Notes under the pieces: model-generated
Told to the model about the DNA's origin: nothing
Seen by the model: only the letters and a program-made list of their open reading frames with translations
The model's database searches: none
Assembly (NCBI GenBank): GCA_016870155.1
Contig: VGCE01000001.1
Location: 1 to 64,000, forward strand
Length of the DNA: 64,000 nt
Direction of reading: 5' to 3'
Source of the DNA: Actinomycetota bacterium
GTDB lineage: Bacteria; Actinomycetota; Thermoleophilia; Miltoncostaeales; Miltoncostaeaceae
Shown here: positions 9,354 through 18,442 of the stretch, in pieces
How the letters are laid out: every line of letters starts with the position of its first letter
How positions within the stretch are numbered: position 1 is the first letter of the stretch
Made by a program: the position numbers and the translations under genes

Positions 9354-9860
9354 ATGCCGGACGCGGGCGAGCGGGTCGCCATCGCGCGGCTGGGTCGCCC
9401 GCACGGGGTGCGGGGGGCCATCACGGCCCATGCCGATGGACCGACCTTGGGCACCCTCGGTCCCGGCGACGCCGTGGTCGTGCGCGTGCAGGGCCACGAC
9501 CGCCCATTGGTGCTGGTGGACAGGCGCGGCGAGGCGCCCAGGGCCATCGTGTCGTTCGAGGGCGTGGACGACCGCGACGCCGCGGCAGCCCTGACCGGTG
9601 GGAGCATGATGGTTGATCCCTCGCGCCTGCCCGCCCCGGATGACCCCGACACCTTCTACGTGCGCGATCTCATCGGGTTCGAGGTGCGGTGCGGCGACCG
9701 GTTGGTGGGAACCGTGCGCGACGTCCAGCCCGGGCCGGCCAACGACGCCCTGGCGGTGGTGACTCCCGGGGGGGAGGTCCTGTTGCCGTTCACGGCCGAT
9801 GCCGTCACCGGGGTGGATCGCGGCGACCGTTGCATCACCCTGCGCGAGGACCTGTTGTGA
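9354..9860 (+). CDS. rimM: Ribosome maturation factor RimM
   Basis: 168 residues. RimM assists 16S processing and 30S maturation by binding S19. The N-terminal barrel has IARLGRPHGVRGAI; the PRC-barrel part has FYVRDLIGFEVR and DALAVVTPGGEVLLPF. I chose ATG 9354, 4 nt after khpA, over an ATG at 9273 that overlaps it. Stop overlaps trmD as GTGA. Confidence 0.94.
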   Translation: MPDAGERVAIARLGRPHGVRGAITAHADGPTLGTLGPGDAVVVRVQGHDRPLVLVDRRGEAPRAIVSFEGVDDRDAAAALTGGSMMVDPSRLPAPDDPDTFYVRDLIGFEVRCGDRLVGTVRDVQPGPANDALAVVTPGGEVLLPFTADAVTGVDRGDRCITLREDLL

Positions 9861-10585
9861 AGGTCGACGTGCTCACGCTGTTCCCGGAGTGGTTCGACTG
9901 GCTTCGCCGGCCGCGGCACCTGGCCAATGCAGCGGCGGTGAGCGGGCTCGACATCCGCTGCTTCAACCCGCGCGATCACACTCCGCTGGGGCAGGGGCAG
10001 GTGGATGACGCCCCGTACGGCGGCGGCCCGGGCATGGTGCTTCGCGTGGACGTCATGGCCGCGGCCATGGAGGCCGTCTACGCCGTGCCCGCCGAGCAGG
10101 TGAAGGATGCGCGCCGCGTGGTCGTGCTCTCGCCGCGCGGGCGCCCGTTCGACGATGCCGTGGCCCGCGAGCTCGCCGCCCTTCCCGCCCTCACCCTGCT
10201 GTGCGGGCGCTACGAGGGCTTCGACGAGCGTGTGCACCGGCACCTGGCCAACGACTGCATCAGCCTTGGGCCGTTCGTGCTTGCCGGTGGCGAGGTGGCC
10301 GCCATGGCCATCATCGACGCCCTTGCGCGCCGGCTCCCCGGTGCTCTCGGCAACCACGAGAGCCTCGACCGGGAGTCGTTCTCGCCCGGCATGGCGGGGC
10401 GGGTGGAGCACCCGCACTACACGCGGCCGGCGGAGTTCCGGGGGTGGGGAGTGCCCCCCGTGCTGCTGTCCGGCGACCACGCCGCCATCGAGGAATGGCG
10501 CCGATCGCAGGCCCGGCCCGCACCCGGCGCCGGGTCGGTGCTATCCTCGCCGCCGCTTTCATCCCAGGAGGACACCCCGGCATGA
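9857..10585 (+). CDS. trmD: tRNA (guanine-N1-)-methyltransferase TrmD
   Basis: 242 residues. TrmD makes m1G37 in tRNA. Trefoil-knot SPOUT features are present: [12 protein letters not shown] at the start, [22 protein letters not shown] and [14 protein letters not shown] 9857 overlaps the rimM stop as GTGA; an ATG at 9689 would lie inside rimM. The next gene is rplS, also overlapping by 4 nt. Confidence 0.95.
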   Translation: MKVDVLTLFPEWFDWLRRPRHLANAAAVSGLDIRCFNPRDHTPLGQGQVDDAPYGGGPGMVLRVDVMAAAMEAVYAVPAEQVKDARRVVVLSPRGRPFDDAVARELAALPALTLLCGRYEGFDERVHRHLANDCISLGPFVLAGGEVAAMAIIDALARRLPGALGNHESLDRESFSPGMAGRVEHPHYTRPAEFRGWGVPPVLLSGDHAAIEEWRRSQARPAPGAGSVLSSPPLSSQEDTPA

Positions 10586-11172
10586 CCGTCATCGAGACCC
10601 TTGAGCGCATGCAGTTGCGCGAGGACCACCCGGACTTCCGTCCGGGGGACACCGTGCGCGTGCACTTCCAGGTGATCGAGGGCCAGCGCCGCCGCGTGCA
10701 GGTGTTCGAGGGCACGGTCATCAAGCGCCAGGGCGCCTCGGCCCGCGAGACCTTCACGGTGCGCAAGCAGAGCTTCGGCGTGGGCGTGGAGCGCACGTTC
10801 CCGCTCCACTCGCCGAAGATCGAGAAGATCGAGCGCACCCTCGAGGGTGACGTCCGCCGCGCCAAGCTCTACTACCTGCGCGACCGCGTGGGCAAGAAGG
10901 CCCGCGTGCGCGAGAAGGCCACCTGGATGTCCCAGCGCCAGGACGCCGCCGTGGTGGAGGCCGGGCTCGAGACCCCGGTCACCGAGGTGGAGGAGATCGT
11001 GGAGGCCGAGGAGGTCGTCGGGATCCCCGGGGCCGTTGTGGAGCAGGCCGCCGTCGAGGTGGACGAGGTCGAGGTGGTCGAGGTCGTGGTGGAGGAGTCC
11101 GCCGACGAGCCAGTGGCCGAGGCCGCGGAAGATTCCGAGGCCGCCGAGGAGGAGACCTCCTCCAAGGACTGA
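10582..11172 (+). CDS. rplS: 50S ribosomal protein L19 with a long acidic C-terminal extension
   Basis: 196 residues. Residues 1-~115 are ordinary L19 ([37 protein letters not shown]). A further ~80 residues are rich in Val, Glu and Ala, with repeated VEV/VVEV/EEV units and almost no positive charge. L19 is normally 110-130 residues, so the tail is an addition. ATG 10582 overlaps the trmD stop; AGGAGG at 10566-10571 precedes it. Confidence 0.94.
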   Translation: MTVIETLERMQLREDHPDFRPGDTVRVHFQVIEGQRRRVQVFEGTVIKRQGASARETFTVRKQSFGVGVERTFPLHSPKIEKIERTLEGDVRRAKLYYLRDRVGKKARVREKATWMSQRQDAAVVEAGLETPVTEVEEIVEAEEVVGIPGAVVEQAAVEVDEVEVVEVVVEESADEPVAEAAEDSEAAEEETSSKD

Positions 11173-11206
11173 CCCGGTCGGGTCCGGAGCGCCGGGCGCG
11201 TCGGCG

Positions 11207-11860
11207 GTGACTGCCACCACCTCGCCGCTGCTGGCACACGACCTGGCATTGGGGCACCCGCTCGTGGCGGGCGCCGACGAGGCCGGCCGCGGGTGCCTGG
11301 CGGGCCCCATCGTGGCCGCCGCCGTGTGCTTCGACCTGCCGGCGCTCGGCCCCGACGCCATGAGCGACCTCGCGGCCCTGAATGACTCCAAGCGCGTCAC
11401 CGCGCGTCGCCGCGCGGCGCTGGTGGGGCTGGTGATGCGCCATGCCCGCCAGGTAGTGGTGGTGTCGGCAAGCGCGCGCGCCATCGACGCCGATGGCCTG
11501 CACGCCACCAACAGGCGCGTCCTGCGCGAGGCCATCGCGGCGATCTCGCCCGCGCCGGGAGTGGCGCTGGTCGATGGCTTCGACCTCGGCCCCGACGCGC
11601 CCCCGCACCGCAAGCTCGTGAAGGGCGATGCCACCAGCGCCGCCGTGGCGGCGGCGTCGGTGATCGCCAAGGAGTCGCGCGATCGCCTCATGCGCGGGCC
11701 TGCCGCCGCCGCGTACCCCGGATACGGGTTCGAGGGGCACGTGGGCTACATCACCGCCGCGCACACCGAGGCCGTGCAGCGCCTCGGGCCCTGCCCGCTT
11801 CACCGCCGGTCGTTCCGCTCGAGCGCCTACGGGGACGACGACCTCACGCTCTTCGAGTAG
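11207..11860 (+). CDS. rnhB: Ribonuclease HII
   Basis: 217 residues. RNase HII cuts 5' of ribonucleotides in DNA. The catalytic motif AGADEAGRGCLAGP is near residue 20; NDSKRVTARRR and the second acidic site VALVDGFDL follow, then KLVKGDATSAAVAAASVIAKESRD. GTG 11207 is the likely start, 34 nt after rplS. The last 17 bp overlap the convergent yraN. Confidence 0.93.
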   Translation: MTATTSPLLAHDLALGHPLVAGADEAGRGCLAGPIVAAAVCFDLPALGPDAMSDLAALNDSKRVTARRRAALVGLVMRHARQVVVVSASARAIDADGLHATNRRVLREAIAAISPAPGVALVDGFDLGPDAPPHRKLVKGDATSAAVAAASVIAKESRDRLMRGPAAAAYPGYGFEGHVGYITAAHTEAVQRLGPCPLHRRSFRSSAYGDDDLTLFE

Positions 11861-12233
11861 AGCCGTCCGGCGTGATGTCCTCGATGCGCGTGATGCGCCA
11901 GATGGGGCCATCGGGCACGACGATGATCAGGTCGGGGCGCAGCGCATGCCCGGCGTACGCCGGATGGCGCGCCTGCCACGCCTGGGCTGCCCGCGCCAGG
12001 CGCATGCGCTGCGCATGGCTGATCGGTGGGGCGTGGGGATGCACGCTGGTGCGGGTCTTCACCTCGCAGGCCGCCACGACTCCCCGTCGCTCGGCCACGA
12101 TGTCGATCTCGCCGCCCGCCGCGCGCCATCCGCGCGCCAGCACCCGCCAGCCGCGGCGGATCAGCCACCGCGCCGCGGCGTCCTCGCCGGCTGCGCCCAG
12201 GGCGTGATCGGGGTGCGCGGGCTCGCGGGTCAT
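11844..12233 (-). CDS. yraN: UPF0102 (YraN) family nuclease-like protein
   Basis: 129 residues. The fold resembles restriction-type nucleases: [31 protein letters not shown] and ACEVKTRTS carry the family's conserved Glu, Asp and Glu-x-Lys. A C-terminal strand reads RPDLIIVV. It normally follows rnhB in the same direction; here it is inverted and ends inside rnhB by 17 bp. Its cellular role in bacteria is not settled. ATG at 12233. Confidence 0.9.
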   Translation of the reverse strand: MTREPAHPDHALGAAGEDAAARWLIRRGWRVLARGWRAAGGEIDIVAERRGVVAACEVKTRTSVHPHAPPISHAQRMRLARAAQAWQARHPAYAGHALRPDLIIVVPDGPIWRITRIEDITPDGSTRRA

Positions 12234-12247
12234 GCCCCGATCGTGCA

Positions 12248-12265
12248 CCGCGGCGTGCGCCGCGG
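12248..12265. repeat. 18-bp inverted repeat between yraN and the superoxide dismutase gene
   Basis: Perfect 8-bp arms CCGCGGCG and CGCCGCGG separated by TG, 15 bp upstream of the yraN start on the minus strand. It could be an operator or a chance GC palindrome. The rest of the 154-bp gap holds no gene and no clear TANNNT element for the dismutase gene. Confidence 0.3.
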
Positions 12266-12387
12266 ACGCGCCGCATTGCGCCGGAACGCGCGCGCGAGGG
12301 CGCCGATCTCCGTGTATCGGCGGCGCGCATCGGCAAGACTGCACGGTGAAGGCAGTAGCCGGAACGAACCGATCCCGAGGAGGCCGC

Positions 12388-12993
12388 ATGCCCTTCGAGC
12401 TCCCGCCGCTCCCGTACGCGTTCAACGCGCTCGAGCCGCACATCGACGCCACCACCATGGAGATCCACCACGACCGCCACCACAAGGCGTACGTGGACAA
12501 CGCCAACGCGGCGCTCGCCGGCACCGCGTGGGAGGACTCCAGCGTGGAGGACGTGCTCACGAGCCTCGACCAGATTCCCGAGGCCATCCGCATGGCCGTG
12601 CGCAACAACGCCGGCGGCCACTACAACCACTCGCTCTTCTGGGAGATCATGGGCCCCGACGGGGGCGGTGCTCCCGGCGGCGCGCTGGGCGCGGCCATCG
12701 ACTCCGCGTTCGGATCGCTCGACGACCTCAAGGCGACGGTGAACGACGCCGGGGTCAAGCGCTTCGGATCGGGCTGGACGTGGCTGGTGGTGTCGGGCGG
12801 CGCCCTCGAGGTGATGTCCACGCCCAACCAGGACACCCCGCTGTCCGACGGCAAGGCCCCGGTGCTGGGCATCGATGTGTGGGAGCACGCGTACTACCTC
12901 GAGTACCAGAACAAGCGCCCGGCGTACCTCGAGGCGTGGTGGAACGTGGTGAACTGGGACGCCGTGGCGGCCCGGTACGACGCCGCCACCTGA
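12388..12993 (+). CDS. sodA: Superoxide dismutase (Fe/Mn family)
   Basis: 201 residues, normal for the family. Metal ligands are visible: His in [13 protein letters not shown], His in [10 protein letters not shown], and Asp and His in [26 protein letters not shown] is present. The pattern is closer to Mn enzymes but metal choice cannot be read with certainty. ATG 12388 follows GAGGAGG. The protein is cytoplasmic, with no signal peptide. It interrupts the usual rnhB-yraN-comM order. Confidence 0.94.
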   Translation: MPFELPPLPYAFNALEPHIDATTMEIHHDRHHKAYVDNANAALAGTAWEDSSVEDVLTSLDQIPEAIRMAVRNNAGGHYNHSLFWEIMGPDGGGAPGGALGAAIDSAFGSLDDLKATVNDAGVKRFGSGWTWLVVSGGALEVMSTPNQDTPLSDGKAPVLGIDVWEHAYYLEYQNKRPAYLEAWWNVVNWDAVAARYDAAT

Positions 12994-13010
12994 GCCTGCG
13001 GCGATGATGT

Positions 13011-13054
13011 GACGGACGCGCGCGGGCCTCGACACCGCCCGCGCGCCATCCGTC
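13011..13054 (+). terminator. GC-rich terminator hairpin after the superoxide dismutase gene
   Basis: Arms 13011-13027 and 13037-13054 pair almost fully (GACGGAC..CGCGCGGGC with GCCCGCGCG..CCGTC) around a 9-nt loop. There is no U-tract, as is common in very GC-rich genomes. It lies 18 nt after the stop codon and before comM. Confidence 0.6.
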
Positions 13055-13079
13055 CGCCCGGCGGGGCCATGCTCGGTGA

Positions 13080-14603
13080 ATGGTCGCCCGCATGGTCAGC
13101 CCGGCCCTCCTCGGGCTCGACACCGCCACCGTCGAGGTGGAGGTCGACCTGCGCCCGGGGCTCCCGGGCTTCAGCGTGGTGGGCCTGCCCGACGCCGCGG
13201 TGCAGGAGGCCCGGGAGCGCGTGCGATCGGGCCTGGTCAACCAGGCCTTCGATCTTCCGGCGCTGCGCATCGTCGCCAACCTGGCGCCCGCCGACCTGAG
13301 GAAGGCCGGGCCGCAGTACGACCTTCCCATCGCGCTGGCGGTGCTCTCGGGGTCGGGCCAGCTGCGCCCCGGGGCGCTTGCCGGCACGGGGGCCATCGGC
13401 GAGCTGGCGCTCGATGGCGCGCTGCGGCCGGTTGCCGGGGCGCTCGTGATGGCCGAGCACGCCGCGCGGCGCGGCTGGCGGCAGCTGGTGGTGCCCGAGG
13501 CCAACGCGGCCGAGGCGGCGCTGGTGCCGGGAATCCGCGTGCTCGGCGCGCGCGGGTTGCGCCACGCGGTCGACGTGCTCGAGCACCGGTGCGAACCCCT
13601 CCCCGTCGATGTCGATGCCGATGCCCTGCTCGGGGCGTGCACCCCCGAGGCCGGCGGCGACCTGGCAGAGGTGCGGGGGCAGGGGGATGCCCGTCGCGCG
13701 CTCGAGATCGCCGCCGCCGGGGGCCATTCGCTGCTCATGATCGGCCCGCCGGGCGGTGGCAAGACCATGCTGGCGCGGCGCCTGCCCGGCATCATGCCGC
13801 GCCTGCGCCTGCACGAGGCCATCGCCATCACGCGCGTGCACTCGGTGGCCGGACTGCTGTGCGACGGTGAGGCGCTGGTCACCCAGCGCCCATTCCGGGC
13901 CCCGCACCACACCATCTCGGCACCGGGGCTGGTGGGCGGCGGCAGGGTGCCACGGCCGGGGGAGATCACGCTCGCGCACCTCGGGGTGCTGTTCCTCGAT
14001 GAGGTCTGTGCGTTCTCGCCAGTGGCCATCGACGCCCTGCGCCAACCGCTCGAGGAGGGCCGCATCGACATCACGCGCGCATCGGGCAGCGCCCGCTTCC
14101 CGGCCGAGCCGCTGCTCGTGTGCGCCGGCAACCCATGCCCCTGCGGCCATGCCGGGGACCCGGCGCGCGCATGCACGTGCGCGCCCGCCGCGGCCGACGC
14201 GTACCGGGCGCGGGTGTCCGGGCCGGTCGCCGATCGGATCGACCTGCGGGTGGACCTGCCGCGGCTCGATCGCGACGAGATGCTCGACGACGCCGCGGCG
14301 GGGGAGCCCAGCGCGGCGGTTCGCGACCGGGTGGAGCGGGCACGCCGGGCCCAGGACGCCCGCGGCCAGCGCGTGCCCAATGCCCGCCTCGGTGCGGCAT
14401 CGGCTCGCGAGGCGGCGGCGATGGACCGCGCGGCGCGGTCTTTGCTCGGCACCGCCATCGACCGGCTGGCGCTCACCGCGCGCGGGTGCGACCGGGTCAT
14501 CCGGGTGGCCCGCACGGTGGCCGATCTCGGGGGTAGCGATCGCGTGATGCCCGATCACCTGGCCGAGGCCCTGCGCTATCGCAGCGCCGGGGGCATGGCG
14601 TGA
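13080..14603 (+). CDS. comM: ComM/YifB-type AAA ATPase (Mg-chelatase-like)
   Basis: 507 residues. ComM is a hexameric helicase promoting branch migration during recombination of transforming DNA. An N-terminal Lon-like domain (VEVEVDLRPGLPGFSVVGLPD) is followed by the AAA domain with GPPGGGKTMLARRLPGI (Walker A), RPFRAPHHTISAPGL, VLFLDEVCAF (Walker B), and a Cys cluster CAGNPCPCGHAGDPARACTC. The C-terminal Mg-chelatase domain ends DHLAEALRYRS. The stop overlaps dprA as GTGA. Confidence 0.95.
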   Translation: MVARMVSPALLGLDTATVEVEVDLRPGLPGFSVVGLPDAAVQEARERVRSGLVNQAFDLPALRIVANLAPADLRKAGPQYDLPIALAVLSGSGQLRPGALAGTGAIGELALDGALRPVAGALVMAEHAARRGWRQLVVPEANAAEAALVPGIRVLGARGLRHAVDVLEHRCEPLPVDVDADALLGACTPEAGGDLAEVRGQGDARRALEIAAAGGHSLLMIGPPGGGKTMLARRLPGIMPRLRLHEAIAITRVHSVAGLLCDGEALVTQRPFRAPHHTISAPGLVGGGRVPRPGEITLAHLGVLFLDEVCAFSPVAIDALRQPLEEGRIDITRASGSARFPAEPLLVCAGNPCPCGHAGDPARACTCAPAAADAYRARVSGPVADRIDLRVDLPRLDRDEMLDDAAAGEPSAAVRDRVERARRAQDARGQRVPNARLGAASAREAAAMDRAARSLLGTAIDRLALTARGCDRVIRVARTVADLGGSDRVMPDHLAEALRYRSAGGMA

Positions 14604-15778
14604 CGGCCGCGCCCGGGGCCCACCCCGACCCCGGTTGCGGCCACGGGCCCAATCCCGGGGCAGAGGGGAATCCCGAGTGGCCCCTGGGGCTCGCATGGAT
14701 GTCCCACGCGCTCTCACGCGACCTTCAGCGGGCCGCGCGAGTGGCGGGAGGGCCGGACATCCTGTGGGGCGCCGGAGGGCCCCAGATGGCCGCATGGCTG
14801 CGCGCAGACGGTGATCTCACCAAGAAGGCCGGTGCGGCCCGGGCGGCGTTCCGGGCTGATCGCGCGCGCGAGGCCCTCATCCGGCGGGGCATCGCGCACG
14901 TTCCCATCACCGACGCGTCGTACCCGGCGCGGTTGCGGCGCATCTTCGACCCTCCGTTCGGGCTGTTCGGCGTCGGGCAGGTGCCGGGTGCGCTCGCCGC
15001 CCTCGATGCCGGACCGGCCATCGCGATCGTGGGTTCGCGCCGGCCCACCGCCGCCGGACGCAGGATGGCCTCAGCACTCGCGGCAGATCTGGCCGCGCGC
15101 GGCGCGGTGATCGTCAGCGGGCTGGCACGGGGAATCGACGCCGCCGCGCACGAGGGCGCGCTCGAGGCGGGCGGCATCACGGTGGCAGTGCTGGGCTCGG
15201 CCGTCGACCGCATCCATCCACGGCGCCACGTCGGGCTGGCCGATCGCATCCAGCGCGACGGGGCGGTGGTGAGCGAGTACTGGCCGGGCACCGAGCCCAT
15301 GCCGTGGCGGTTCCCCGCCCGCAATCGCATCATCGCGGGCCTGGGGGACGCCGCGGTGGTGGTCGAGGCCGCCTCGCGCTCGGGCGCGCTCATCACCGCG
15401 GACTTCGCCATGGAGAACGGCAGCCCGGTGCTCGCGGTCCCCGGCTGGCCGGGGTCGGCGCTGTCGGCGGGGTGCAATGCGCTCATCCGGGCGGGCGCGG
15501 CGCTGTGCGAGGCGGCCGACGACGTGGTGGCCGAGGTGCCCGGGGGCGCGTGGGCCGATGCGCCCGTGGCGCCGTCGAGCACCGGGGCCTGCGCGCTGGT
15601 GCTGTCGGTGGTGCAACGCGAGCCCGCGGGCGTGGACCGCATCGCGGGCGAGGCGGGAATCGGGCAGGCCGGGGGGGCGGGGGCGCTGGCGGCGCTCGAG
15701 ATGGACGGCCTGGTGGCGCGCGGGCAGGGCGGGGTGTTCCGGGCCGTGCCCGGGAGGGGGCGCGGGGGTGGGCTCTGA
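14600..15778 (+). CDS. dprA: DNA processing protein DprA
   Basis: 392 residues. DprA loads RecA on incoming single-stranded DNA. The Rossmann-type core is clear: AIVGSRRPTAAGRRMA, SGLARGIDAAAHEGAL, VLGSAVDRIHPRRH, FPARNRIIAGL and EAASRSGALITADFA. A C-terminal winged-helix-like region follows (VQREPAGVDRIAGEAGI). GTG 14600 overlaps comM by 4 nt; a start nearer MSHALSRDL is possible. It converges on pafBC with 7 bp between. Confidence 0.93.
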   Translation: MTAAPGAHPDPGCGHGPNPGAEGNPEWPLGLAWMSHALSRDLQRAARVAGGPDILWGAGGPQMAAWLRADGDLTKKAGAARAAFRADRAREALIRRGIAHVPITDASYPARLRRIFDPPFGLFGVGQVPGALAALDAGPAIAIVGSRRPTAAGRRMASALAADLAARGAVIVSGLARGIDAAAHEGALEAGGITVAVLGSAVDRIHPRRHVGLADRIQRDGAVVSEYWPGTEPMPWRFPARNRIIAGLGDAAVVVEAASRSGALITADFAMENGSPVLAVPGWPGSALSAGCNALIRAGAALCEAADDVVAEVPGGAWADAPVAPSSTGACALVLSVVQREPAGVDRIAGEAGIGQAGGAGALAALEMDGLVARGQGGVFRAVPGRGRGGGL

Positions 15779-15781
15779 GGT

Positions 15782-15793
15782 GCCGCTAGCGGC
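15782..15793. repeat. 12-bp perfect palindrome between dprA and pafBC
   Basis: GCCGCTAGCGGC spans the 7-bp gap between the convergent dprA and pafBC and includes the pafBC stop codon. It may form a small shared terminator stem. Confidence 0.3.
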
Positions 15794-17867
15794 GCGCGGG
15801 CGCGGCGGCGTGGTGCTCGATGATGCGCTCTGCGTTGCTCGCCACGACGACGCGGAGTTCCTCGGGGGTGTGCAGCACGGCCTCGCCGCCGTGCTTGGTG
15901 ATCTCCTTCACCAGCCACTCGTCGCTGGCGTAGGGGATCTCCGCGATGATCGAGCCGTCCGAGAACCGCTCCGCGGACGGATGCTCCTCGGCCAGCCAGC
16001 GCGCGATGGCCGGGCTGCACCACACGCGCGCGATCTGGGCGTGCTGCTCGGCCTGCGCCGAGGTTCCCCAGGGCTGATAGGGCACGGCCTCCACCTCCAC
16101 CCTGCGGTCGAAGTGCTCATCGAGCGGCGTGGCGGCGCGGATGCGGTCCAGGCGGAAGGTGCGCTGCTCGCCGGCCCTGCGGCAGAACGACACCAGGTAC
16201 CAGGCGTCGCGGGAGTTCATGAGCATATGCGGCTCGATCACCCGCTTGGTCACCTCGCCGCGCGACTCGGTCCAGTAGTCGATCTCGATCACGCGGTCCT
16301 CGCGCACGGCGCGGGCGAGCAGCGCCCCCACCGGCTCGCTGGCGGTCTGCACCGCGCCGAGCTCCACGCCGGTGGTGGACGCCTCGCCCACGGCATCCTC
16401 GATCTTGCGGCGGGCGGACGCCAGCGACTCCTCGCCCACGAGGGGCAGACGCCCGCCCACGAAGTCGAGGGCCCACAGCAGCGCCTTGGCCTCGAGCGGC
16501 GAGAGGCGCGCGGGGCGCGAGAACTGATCGCCGTACACCTCCTTCTGCACCACCACCTCATCGCCCTCCACCAGGGCGAACAGCGCGTAGCAACCGCCGC
16601 CGAAGTTGATGAGGTTGAGCAGGGTGAGGTCCTCCTCGAGGGCCTCCTGGGTGAGGTTGAGCTCCGATCGCAGGGCCGCGCACGGCACCTCGGCCTCGTA
16701 CGAGCGGCCGCATGCGGCGAGCAGTCGCGTCATCAGCGCGAGCAGGCGCGAGATGCGCTCCACGGGCACCACGCGCTCCGCCGGATCATCGGCGTCGGCC
16801 GCCGGGGCGGGCTCGGCCGAGCGCGGCAGCGGCTTGGCGCGGCGGCGCGGCATGGCGGAGTGGCGGGTGCGCAGCAGTGCGAGCGCGGCAACGGCGGCGT
16901 CGCGCAATGCCGGGGGCTCGAGCACCTGCGCCTCGGCTCCCAGTCCCAGCACCCACGACACGATCTCGCGCTCGCCACCGTAGTCGGTGCGGAACACCGC
17001 CGACCCGTCGGCGCGCTCCTCGTACTCGCCCTGGCCGCCGAACATCTGGTCGACCCACCAGGCGATGGTGGGGGAGAGCTCGATCACCGCCGTGCCCACG
17101 GGGTCGGCCAGCTGCCAGGGGGCGCGGTCGCGGTAGCGCGAGAGGTCCACCTCGCTTGGGGGCGGGAAGTCGTGCTCGGCCCGGGTCTTGAAGGTGATGC
17201 GGCCCTGGATGCGCGAGAGGCGGAAGCACCGGAGGTCCTCCCGGTCATGCGCGTAGCCCACGAGGTACCAGTTGCCCGCCATGTAGAGCAGGCTGTAGGG
17301 GTCCACCTCGCGGTCGCCCAGGTCGTCGCGGCCGATCGAGTAGTACCGGAAGCGGATCGTCTTGCGGCGGCTTATGGCCGACTCGATCTTGATGAGGTGG
17401 CTCGCCACCTCGGACGTGTGGCGGCTGCCCAGCAGGTTCACCGCCACCGTGCGCGCAGCGTGGTCGTCGAGGGGGCTCGGCCGGCCCAGGGTGAGGTGCT
17501 GCAGCGCCAGGCGCAGCGGCTCGGCGTAGGCGAACTGGCCTTCGAGCAGGTAGAGGCTGGTGTGCAGCGCGCTGAGCTCGGCCTCGTCGAACTCGATGGG
17601 TGGCAGGTAGTAGTTCTCGGGCGGCATCGCGTAGAGGTCGCCCTGGAAGGGATCATCGCTCGGGCGCTCCACTGCCAGCTTCAGGCCCACGCCCTCCAGC
17701 TCGGACCGGTCGGAGTAGAAGCGGCGCAGGAATGCCTGCTCGCTCATGCCGCCGTAGCCCTCCACCGCCTCGTGTATCTCCTCGGCGGTCACGGGACGCT
17801 GCTGCGCCATCAGGAATGCGACGAGCGAGAGCTGCCGCACCAGCTTGTCGTCATCCCTCTGGCCCAC
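15786..17867 (-). CDS. pafBC: Fused PafB-PafC WYL-domain transcriptional activator
   Basis: 693 residues in two similar halves. Each has a winged-helix N-terminus (DDKLVRQLSLVAFLM; PVERISRLLALMTRLL) followed by a WYL domain (RFRYYSIGRDDLGDREVDPYS..WYLVGYAH; IDYWTESRGEVTKRVIEP..WYLVSFCR) and a WCX-type C-terminal extension. PafBC controls the RecA/LexA-independent DNA-damage response in mycobacteria, and WYL domains can bind single-stranded DNA. In mycobacteria pafB and pafC are separate genes; here they are one. GTG 17867 has AAGGAGAGG just upstream. Confidence 0.9.
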   Translation of the reverse strand: MGQRDDDKLVRQLSLVAFLMAQQRPVTAEEIHEAVEGYGGMSEQAFLRRFYSDRSELEGVGLKLAVERPSDDPFQGDLYAMPPENYYLPPIEFDEAELSALHTSLYLLEGQFAYAEPLRLALQHLTLGRPSPLDDHAARTVAVNLLGSRHTSEVASHLIKIESAISRRKTIRFRYYSIGRDDLGDREVDPYSLLYMAGNWYLVGYAHDREDLRCFRLSRIQGRITFKTRAEHDFPPPSEVDLSRYRDRAPWQLADPVGTAVIELSPTIAWWVDQMFGGQGEYEERADGSAVFRTDYGGEREIVSWVLGLGAEAQVLEPPALRDAAVAALALLRTRHSAMPRRRAKPLPRSAEPAPAADADDPAERVVPVERISRLLALMTRLLAACGRSYEAEVPCAALRSELNLTQEALEEDLTLLNLINFGGGCYALFALVEGDEVVVQKEVYGDQFSRPARLSPLEAKALLWALDFVGGRLPLVGEESLASARRKIEDAVGEASTTGVELGAVQTASEPVGALLARAVREDRVIEIDYWTESRGEVTKRVIEPHMLMNSRDAWYLVSFCRRAGEQRTFRLDRIRAATPLDEHFDRRVEVEAVPYQPWGTSAQAEQHAQIARVWCSPAIARWLAEEHPSAERFSDGSIIAEIPYASDEWLVKEITKHGGEAVLHTPEELRVVVASNAERIIEHHAAAPARR

Positions 17868-17899
17868 CCGGCCTCTCCTTCGACTGCGGCGCGCTTGGC

Positions 17900-17905
17900 A
17901 TGCTA
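17900..17905 (-). promoter_or_regulatory. Candidate -10 element for pafBC
   Basis: TAGCAT on the minus strand, 32 nt before the pafBC start, with a leader containing AAGGAGAGG. It lies in the 71-bp divergent gap to the nuclease gene. Confidence 0.35.
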
Positions 17906-17938
17906 GCCGAGAGAGGGGCCTCTTCGCGCGGTCCCGGG

Positions 17939-18442
17939 GTGCGGATTGTCGCATGTGGAGCCATGATCGCCACACTTTTCACCGCTGGGTGCGGGTCGTC
18001 CGGGATGCCCGCAGCCGGCTCCGGGCGCGTAGCGCGAGTGCTCGACGGCGACACCATCGTGGTGCAGGGCGTGGGCACGGTGCGCTATATCGGCATCGAC
18101 ACGCCCGAGTTGCACCACCCGCGCAAGCCCGTGGAGAGGTTCGCGGCACGTGCCGCGCAGATGAACCGGCGCATGGTGGAGGGGCGCGTGGTGCGGCTGG
18201 TCACCGACGTGGAGGAGCGCGACATGCATGGTCGCCTGCTCGCCTATGTGTACGTCGGTACCGTGATGGTGAATGCCCGGCTCGTGGCGCTGGGGGCCGC
18301 CAAGCAGTTTCCGTTTCCGCCGAACACGCTGCACAGGGCGCAGTTCGCGCGACTCGAACGCCAAGCCATGCGTGCGCGTCGCGGGCAGTGGGGCCCGGCG
18401 GAGGGCGGCCCGCCGTGGGGTGCGGTCAGTCGGTCGGGTTGA
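17939..18442 (+). CDS. Secreted lipoprotein nuclease, thermonuclease (SNase) family
   Basis: 167 residues. The N-terminus has an Arg, a hydrophobic run and a lipobox-like TAGC near residue 18, so it is probably a membrane-anchored lipoprotein. The SNase core is intact: VLDGDTIVVQGVGTVRYIGIDTPE contains the Asp, Arg and Glu corresponding to catalytic residues, and DMHGRLLAYV supplies the second Arg. GTG 17939 fits the signal peptide; ATG 17900 in the same frame is the alternative. It would degrade extracellular nucleic acids. Its end overlaps the convergent gene at 18426 by 17 bp. Confidence 0.88.
   Translation: MRIVACGAMIATLFTAGCGSSGMPAAGSGRVARVLDGDTIVVQGVGTVRYIGIDTPELHHPRKPVERFAARAAQMNRRMVEGRVVRLVTDVEERDMHGRLLAYVYVGTVMVNARLVALGAAKQFPFPPNTLHRAQFARLERQAMRARRGQWGPAEGGPPWGAVSRSG

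Noticed and set aside
12248-12265. GC palindrome as a confident operator
   Set aside because: Such palindromes arise often by chance at this GC content; kept only as a repeat.
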